DNA of 64,000 nucleotides, taken from positions 1 through 64,000 of the forward strand of contig NZ_PYGI01000022.1 in the NCBI RefSeq assembly GCF_003014615.1, written 5' to 3'. The translations under genes and the position numbers were made by a program. Positions 59,084 to 64,000 of the stretch are shown here, piece after piece (the stretch's first letter is position 1; each line of letters begins with the position of its first letter). The DNA is from Marinobacterium halophilum (GTDB lineage Bacteria > Pseudomonadota > Gammaproteobacteria > Pseudomonadales > Balneatricaceae). The notes under the pieces were generated by a model. The model saw only the letters and a program-made list of their open reading frames with translations. It searched no databases and was not told the origin of the DNA.

Positions 59084-60339
59084 GGATTTTTCAGCTCCAG
59101 ATGGGGGCGTTTCATCGGCAGCAGTCCCTGTGGACGCCACAGCATCATCAGCACCATGACGCCGCCGAACATGAGCATGCGGTATTCCTGAAACTCACGC
59201 GCCAGCTCCGGCAATATGGTCATGGCAATGGCTGCCATGATGATGCCCAGCTGTGAGCCCATGCCACCGAGTACCACAATGGCGAGGATGATCGCCGATT
59301 CAATAAAGGTGAAGGATTCGGGGCTGATGAACCCCTGGCGAGCGGCAAAGAAACACCCGGCAAAACCGGCGAATGCAGCGCCCATGGTAAACGCCGACAG
59401 CTTGATGACGGTCGGATTCAGCCCAAGTGAGCGGCAGGCGATCTCGTCTTCACGCAGAGCTTCCCAGGCGCGGCCGATCGGCATGCGCTGGACCCGGTTG
59501 ATGACATACAGGGTCAACAGCACCAACAGCACGGCGACCAGATAGAGGAAAATGACCTTGTGACTGCTGACATATTCGATACCGAAGTATTGGTGGAAGG
59601 TTTCTCCGCCATCGCTGGCGCGGCGGCTGAACTCAAGCCCGAACAGGGTGGGTTTGTCGATGCCACCAATACCGTTGGGGCCGCCAGTGACGTTGGTCCA
59701 GTTGTTGAGCAGGATGCGGATGATTTCACCAAACCCCAGAGTGACGATGGCCAGATAGTCGCCGCGCAGGCGCAGCACCGGAAAGCCGAGGATGCAGCCG
59801 AAGGTGGCGGCCAGCAACCCGGCCAGCGGCAGACACACCCAGAAAGAAAGGCCGAAGTACTCCGATAACAGTGCGTAGGTGTAGGCCCCCACCGCATAAA
59901 AAGCCACGTAGCCCAGGTCGAGCAGTCCGGCAAAGCCGACCACGATGTTGAGGCCAAGGCCGAGCATCACGTAGATCAGGGTCAGCGTGGCCAGATCGAC
60001 TGCGCCCCGTGACACCATGAATGGCCAGACACACAAACCGACAATCACCAGTGCGATCAGCCAGGGGCGCAGCTGTTCACGCAGCCGATGACCGGGCAGC
60101 AGACCGTGAGCTTCAATGGCGGGCAGACGGCGCCTGAGTGTGCCCAGAGGCGACTGGAACAGCTGCACCAGAAAGACGATGACGACGGCGGTCGCAATCC
60201 AGCCCCAGGTTGCAGGATCGGCACCGGTGACGGTTAATTCGGAACCGACCTGTTCCAGCTTGACCCCGATCACCAGACAGGTGAGCAGGAAGGTGACGCC
60301 TGCTGCGAACAGGGCCGGGAACAGTGCGCGTTGCATCAT
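59080..60339 (-). CDS. livM: Branched-chain amino acid ABC permease LivM
   Basis: This 419-residue permease has about ten helices and the LivM EAA loop [27 protein letters not shown]. The N-terminal extension with two extra helices (to about residue 100) is as in Pseudomonas BraE. ATG 60339 with GGAG 5 bases upstream is chosen over TTG 60342. The gap to livH is 10 bases. Confidence 0.95.
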   Translation of the reverse strand: MMQRALFPALFAAGVTFLLTCLVIGVKLEQVGSELTVTGADPATWGWIATAVVIVFLVQLFQSPLGTLRRRLPAIEAHGLLPGHRLREQLRPWLIALVIVGLCVWPFMVSRGAVDLATLTLIYVMLGLGLNIVVGFAGLLDLGYVAFYAVGAYTYALLSEYFGLSFWVCLPLAGLLAATFGCILGFPVLRLRGDYLAIVTLGFGEIIRILLNNWTNVTGGPNGIGGIDKPTLFGLEFSRRASDGGETFHQYFGIEYVSSHKVIFLYLVAVLLVLLTLYVINRVQRMPIGRAWEALREDEIACRSLGLNPTVIKLSAFTMGAAFAGFAGCFFAARQGFISPESFTFIESAIILAIVVLGGMGSQLGIIMAAIAMTILPELAREFQEYRMLMFGGVMVLMMLWRPQGLLPMKRPHLELKNP

Positions 60340-60349
60340 CAACTCTCCC

Positions 60350-61276
60350 TTATACCTTTTCCACTTCCGGTTTGCCGAGCAGGCCGGTGGGACGGAACAG
60401 CAGGATCAGTACCAGCAGGCCGAAGGCGACCACATCCTTGTATTCAGATGGGAAAAACGCGGCCGTCAGCGCCTCGGTCACGCCCAGGATCAGTCCACCC
60501 AGCATGGCACCGGGGATGGAGCCGATACCGCCCAGCACTGCGGCGGTGAAGGCCTTGAGGCCGGCCATAAAGCCGATGTAGGGGTTGATGGTGCCGTAAT
60601 AGAGGCTGAGCAGCACCCCGGCCACGGCGGCCAGTGCCGCGCCGATAATAAAGGTCAGGGCGATGATGCGGTTGGTATCGATGCCAAGCAGGTTGGTCAT
60701 CTTCAGGTCCTGGGCACAGGCGCGACAGGCACGGCCGAGGCGGGAACGGGAGATGAACAGGGCCAGAGCGGTCATCGACACCAGCGTGACGCACCAGATG
60801 ATCATCTGCATCCAGGAGATACTGACTTCGAACACCGCCGGGTCGCCGAACTGAATGCCGCCGGTCACCAGCGCCGGCATGGCCATGTCCCGTGAGCCTT
60901 GTGCCAAACGTATGTAGTTTTGCAGAAAGATCGACATGCCGATGGCGGTGATCAGCGGGATCAGTCGCGGTCCGCCGCGCAGTGGCCGATAGGCGACCCG
61001 TTCGATGGCATAGCCGTAGGTCGACGCAATGACGATCGCCGTGATCAGTGCCAGCAGCAGCACAATCGGCAGCGAACTCACCCCCAGGGTCAGCAGGCCG
61101 ATAATGGCGATGAACGTAGTGTAACTGCCGATCATGTAGACCTCGCCGTGGGCGAAGTTAATCATGCCGATGATGCCGTACACCATGGTGTAACCAATGG
61201 CGATCAGCGCATAGGTGGAACCAATGGTCAGGCCATTGATCAGTTGCTGAAGTACATACAGGCTGGTTTCGCTCAT
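60350..61276 (-). CDS. livH: Branched-chain amino acid ABC permease LivH
   Basis: This 308-residue permease has about eight helices and the N-terminal [39 protein letters not shown] signature, with [20 protein letters not shown] as EAA loop. GGGGGA precedes the ATG. A hairpin separates it from livJ. Confidence 0.95.
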   Translation of the reverse strand: MSETSLYVLQQLINGLTIGSTYALIAIGYTMVYGIIGMINFAHGEVYMIGSYTTFIAIIGLLTLGVSSLPIVLLLALITAIVIASTYGYAIERVAYRPLRGGPRLIPLITAIGMSIFLQNYIRLAQGSRDMAMPALVTGGIQFGDPAVFEVSISWMQMIIWCVTLVSMTALALFISRSRLGRACRACAQDLKMTNLLGIDTNRIIALTFIIGAALAAVAGVLLSLYYGTINPYIGFMAGLKAFTAAVLGGIGSIPGAMLGGLILGVTEALTAAFFPSEYKDVVAFGLLVLILLFRPTGLLGKPEVEKV

Positions 61277-61295
61277 CTGTAATCCCCCGGACGAG

Positions 61296-61318
61296 GCCCT
61301 CCTCGAAAGCTGGAGGGC
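61296..61318 (-). other. Hairpin between livJ and livH
   Basis: GCCCTCC and GGAGGGC form a 7-bp stem with a 9-base loop and no T-run. Such elements after a binding-protein gene protect its transcript end or reduce read-through, giving more binding protein than permease. Confidence 0.5.
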
Positions 61319-61333
61319 GCGGTCGTGGTCGTA

Positions 61334-62455
61334 CTATTCGCTGATCGGTGTTTTGCTGCCGTCGGCGTGCAGTTGGTAGACGATGAAAGTGGATTCGGTC
61401 AGGTCGCCTCTGTCATCAAAGCCGATCTCGCCGATGGTGGTGTCGAACCGGTTGGCACGCAGCTGGTCGGCCAGTGTATAAGGGTCGGTTTCGCCGGTGG
61501 CCTTGATGGCGTCGGTGAGAACTTGCACGGCAGCATAGGCCGTAAACACGAATGGGCCGGACGGGTCTTCATCGCGGGCCTTGAAGGCGGCGACCAGTGC
61601 CGCATTTTCGGGATTCTGTTCAAAGCTCTTCGGAGCCGTGGCGAGTACGCCTTCCATCGCCTTGCCAGCAATGGCCGCCAGGTCGGCATTGACCACGCCC
61701 TCGGGTCCCATAAAGGGTACGTCGAAGCCTTTTTCACGGGACTGGCGCAGAATCAGGCCGAGTTCCGGGTGATAGCCGCCGTAATAAACAAAGTCGACGT
61801 TGTTGCGTTTGAGTTTGGCGATCAGCGCCGAAAAGTCCTTATCCCCCGGTGTGACTCCCTCGAACATGACGGTTTCGATACCGGCCTTGGCGAGCAAATC
61901 TCTGACTGTTGTCGCCAGGCCTTCACCATACTGCTGCTTGTCATGGATCACGGCCAGATTCCGGGGCTTGACCCGGTTGATGATATGGTCGGCCGCCAGT
62001 TTGCCCTGCAGGCTGTCCAGACCGATGGTGCGGAAGATCAGTTCGTAGCCTTTTTCGGTGATGCTGGGGGAGGTGGAGGCGGCAGTGATCATCATCACCC
62101 CTTCCTCTTCATAGATATCCGAAGCCGGTTCAGTGGAACTGGAACAGAGATGGCCGATAACGTGGCGGATCTCATCGTTGACGATGCGGTTGGCGACCGC
62201 GACGGCCTGTTTGGGGTCGCAGGCATCGTCATAAATGATGCCCTCAAGTGAGATACCATTGACGCCGCCTGCGGCATTGATCCTGTCGATCGCCATCATG
62301 GCACCGATCTTTTGCATATCGCCATACTGGGCGACCGGACCGGTCACCGGACCGGCGATGCCGATCTTCAGTGTCTCGGCCTGGGCATGCAGAGCGGCCA
62401 GCAATGTACCGGCTGCGATCAGCGTTCTGGCGAAGATTCCATGGCTCGGTTTCAT
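61334..62455 (-). CDS. livJ: Branched-chain amino acid-binding protein LivJ
   Basis: This 373-residue periplasmic protein has a Sec signal cleaved after HAQA (about residue 26) and the type I binding fold: LKIGIAGPVTGPVAQYGDMQ at the mature N terminus and DDACDPKQAVAVANRIVNDE. GGGGA lies 5 bases before the ATG. It leads the liv operon. The exact ligand among Leu/Ile/Val or related amino acids is not visible. Confidence 0.94.
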   Translation of the reverse strand: MKPSHGIFARTLIAAGTLLAALHAQAETLKIGIAGPVTGPVAQYGDMQKIGAMMAIDRINAAGGVNGISLEGIIYDDACDPKQAVAVANRIVNDEIRHVIGHLCSSSTEPASDIYEEEGVMMITAASTSPSITEKGYELIFRTIGLDSLQGKLAADHIINRVKPRNLAVIHDKQQYGEGLATTVRDLLAKAGIETVMFEGVTPGDKDFSALIAKLKRNNVDFVYYGGYHPELGLILRQSREKGFDVPFMGPEGVVNADLAAIAGKAMEGVLATAPKSFEQNPENAALVAAFKARDEDPSGPFVFTAYAAVQVLTDAIKATGETDPYTLADQLRANRFDTTIGEIGFDDRGDLTESTFIVYQLHADGSKTPISE

Positions 62456-62639
62456 GTGCGTCCCCTTGTGGGCCAGTCAGTCGGCGCACACGCAGGCGGG
62501 CACCGATTATTATGATTGTTGTATGACTATCGGCTTGAGTATTACACAGGATTCCGCACCCTGCGTAGGCGCATAGGTACGCCGGAGCGCATCTGGTAGA
62601 CTCGCGGATCAATGATTGTCAGTAATCCGGGAGTCGCCC

Positions 62640-63209
62640 ATGCATCGTAATCCTCTGTTTCGTCTTTTCGCGCTGTGGCTGATGCTTTGCAGCCCGGCAG
62701 TGATGGCTGCCGGAGCCTTGCAGAGCACGCAGATCGAAGCCTATCTGGCCACGCTGGACGAGGTACAACGTTTTGGCGAACGCCTGCAGGCCGCAGGCAA
62801 GGGCCGCTTTCTGGAACGCGAGATCCTGCCGCGCAGCGGTGAGTCTTTCGATCCGCACCGCCGCGCCGTCATGGCGCTGCAGCGTGAGGCCGCGGCAGAC
62901 CATCGTGAGTTGGCCGGGATTGTGCAGCAGCAGGGCTTTACCAGCCCGGACAGCTGGGCGCTGGTCGGTGACCGCGTGGTGCTGGCCTACGGTGCCATCA
63001 AGGCTGAAGCGGAGAGCCCTGAAATATTACAGCTGGCGCAACAGCTGCAGGGGCTGGACCCGCAGTTGTTGCAGCTGATGCCTGCCGACCAGCGTGCGCA
63101 GATGCAGCAGGCGCTGGTTATTGCGCAGGCGCTGTCGCGGGTGCCGGATGCCGACAAGCACAACGTACGCCCCTATATTGCCCGGCTGGACCGGGTATTT
63201 TCGCAATAA
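62640..63209 (+). CDS. Secreted protein of unknown function
   Basis: This 189-residue protein has a Sec signal peptide ending AVMAAG (about residue 23) and an all-helical mature part with many Gln and Leu, for example LQQLQGLDPQLLQLMPADQRAQMQQAL. It has no cysteine after the signal and no recognised domain. ATG 62640 has GGGAG upstream. The next gene follows after 24 bases, suggesting co-transcription. Likely periplasmic; I do not recognise the family. Confidence 0.75.
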   Translation: MHRNPLFRLFALWLMLCSPAVMAAGALQSTQIEAYLATLDEVQRFGERLQAAGKGRFLEREILPRSGESFDPHRRAVMALQREAAADHRELAGIVQQQGFTSPDSWALVGDRVVLAYGAIKAEAESPEILQLAQQLQGLDPQLLQLMPADQRAQMQQALVIAQALSRVPDADKHNVRPYIARLDRVFSQ

Positions 63210-63233
63210 TCACCCATCCGCAAGGAGTTGAAG

Positions 63234-63584
63234 ATGTCATCACTGGTTTATTGTACGGCCCAGTTCAAACCCAAGCCCGGCAAGGAAAAAGAGCTGTTCA
63301 AGGTGCTGCAGTCACTGGAGCCCAATGCTCACCGTGAAGATGCCTGTGTGCAGTACACCGTTACGCGCCAGATCAGCAGCCCCTTCGCTGAAGGCACCAG
63401 CTTCCCGATCGTGTTCCACGAGATCTGGAGCGATATGGAAAGCTTTGAGGCACATTGCCAGCGCAAGGAGATTACCGATTTCTTCGAACGTTACTGCAAG
63501 GCGGACGATGGCCTGGCTGAAGATTGGAACGTGTGCATCTTCACCGATGAGCCGGAAGATTTCGACGCGCCCCAGATCGGATAA
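63234..63584 (+). CDS. Antibiotic biosynthesis monooxygenase (ABM) domain protein
   Basis: This 116-residue protein has the ferredoxin-like dimeric ABM fold: QFKPKPGKEKELFKVLQSLEPNAHREDACVQY and FHEIWSDMESFEAHCQRKEI. Members range from quinol monooxygenases to haem-degrading enzymes. AAGGAG lies 6 bases before ATG 63234. It ends a two-gene unit closed by terminators. Confidence 0.85.
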   Translation: MSSLVYCTAQFKPKPGKEKELFKVLQSLEPNAHREDACVQYTVTRQISSPFAEGTSFPIVFHEIWSDMESFEAHCQRKEITDFFERYCKADDGLAEDWNVCIFTDEPEDFDAPQIG

Positions 63585-63589
63585 CTGCC

Positions 63590-63611
63590 CGCACCTTTAA
63601 GGTGCATTTTG
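63590..63611 (+). terminator. Candidate terminator after the ABM gene (first)
   Basis: GCACCTT and AAGGTGC form a 7-bp stem with one base loop, followed by ATTTTG. The tight loop makes it weaker than the next hairpin. Confidence 0.5.
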
Positions 63612-63616
63612 TACCC

Positions 63617-63672
63617 AAAACGGATCATTCTTGGCCAGCAATACTACGCAGGCCGGGGCTGGTCCGTTTTTT
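63617..63672 (+). terminator. Intrinsic terminator after the ABM gene (second)
   Basis: AAAACGGA (63617-63624) pairs with TCCGTTTT (63663-63670) around an inner GCCAGC/GCTGGT helix and ends in six T. Confidence 0.75.
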
Positions 63673-63730
63673 GCTTGAATCTCTTCGTGATCCACGATGG
63701 ATACATTGCCATGGCAAAACGGAGGGTACC

Positions 63731-64000
63731 ATGAGCCACATCACTGCCAATTTCAATGGTCTGAAAAACACCCTGTTTGCCCTTGTGGATAAGGGTGCCT
63801 CGGGCACTCTGTTTGTGGCGACCGAGGATAATCATGCGGCTCAGATTGTCCTGTTCAAGGGGCGTTTGCAGGGGGCAGCCTGCAACGGTTGTTGCAATGT
63901 TGCAGCGTTCGACCGGCTGGCCACAATGGCCGAACTGCGTTTCGCCTTTACCCCGGAGTTGATCTATCCGGTTGCCGACACGCTGCTGCCTGAGCAGGGC
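63731..64000 (+). CDS. N-terminal part of a DUF4388-like protein (cut by window end)
   Basis: From ATG 63731, with GGAGGG 4 bases upstream, the frame stays open to the last base: 90 residues. The pattern LVDKGASGTLFVATEDNHAA followed by VLFKGRLQGAACNGCC and LRFAFTPEL resembles the DUF4388/PATAN effector domain, in which a small sensory fold reports presence of a ligand to signalling proteins. Three cysteines (CNGCC) are close together. The assignment is tentative and the rest of the gene is outside the window. Confidence 0.6.
   Translation, partial: MSHITANFNGLKNTLFALVDKGASGTLFVATEDNHAAQIVLFKGRLQGAACNGCCNVAAFDRLATMAELRFAFTPELIYPVADTLLPEQG

Noticed and set aside
61325-62251. Open frame of 308 codons opposite livJ
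   Set aside because: Shadow of a complete binding-protein gene; no start signal.

Overview
This 64 kb window is chromosomal DNA from a GC-rich gammaproteobacterium. The gene orders queA-tgt-yajC-secD-secF, hemA-prfA-prmC and lolB/tRNA-Gln/prs/rplY/pth/ychF, together with an OadGAB sodium pump and a FimX-like c-di-GMP receptor, fit the Pseudomonadales/Oceanospirillales (a Marinobacterium-like marine bacterium is my best guess; this is inference). Most of the window is compact core genome with many ATGA/TGATG start-stop overlaps and few mobile features.

Layout. 0-4 kb: oadGAB Na+-pumping oxaloacetate decarboxylase. 4-9.5 kb: TetR repressor with a divergently transcribed AhpD-like gene and a clear operator/promoter, an HDAC-like amidohydrolase, a pseudo-receiver/TPR protein and an Fe-S (6-4) photolyase. 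9.6-13.3 kb: a small orphan, a rimB-rimK-aspartoacylase cluster and a 1-Cys peroxiredoxin. 13.3-14.7 kb: an AT-rich island with a lytic-transglycosylase-like gene, an overlapping two-helix membrane protein and an attC-like integron recombination site. 15-20.7 kb: tRNA-Leu, queA, tgt, yajC, secD, secF. 20.7-28.5 kb: rnr, a DedA-PAP2 fusion, serB, fimX-like, and a four-tRNA Met/Gln array. 28.7-36.4 kb: two AraC-type regulators and a 1804-residue autotransporter with a (Pro-Glu)28 linker. 36.4-46.9 kb: ychF, pth, rplY, prs, tRNA-Gln, lolB, a TPR lipoprotein, then divergent hemA, prfA, prmC, moeB and a CoA-binding protein. 47-50.8 kb: two AEC permeases around an EamA exporter that has an upstream leader peptide and attenuator-like hairpin. 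50.8-53.5 kb: a four-gene MNIO RiPP operon of the bufferin/Hvf type (precursor, DUF692 enzyme, DUF2063 partner, DoxX). 53.6-57.6 kb: YbaY-META lipoprotein, diacylglycerol-kinase-like and metallophosphoesterase pair, MFS permease. 57.6-62.5 kb: a complete livJHMGF branched-chain amino acid ABC operon. 62.6-64 kb: a secreted orphan, an ABM monooxygenase-like protein and a gene cut by the window end.

The most interesting parts are (1) the MNIO RiPP operon, whose precursor has six cysteines in three EA/EGKCG pairs built by tandem duplication, behind an ECF-like promoter; (2) the attC-like site directly abutting a toxin/immunity-like pair; and (3) the promoter-operator-leader-peptide-hairpin arrangement in front of the EamA exporter. 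All functional statements are from reading the sequence and family knowledge; no search was run.
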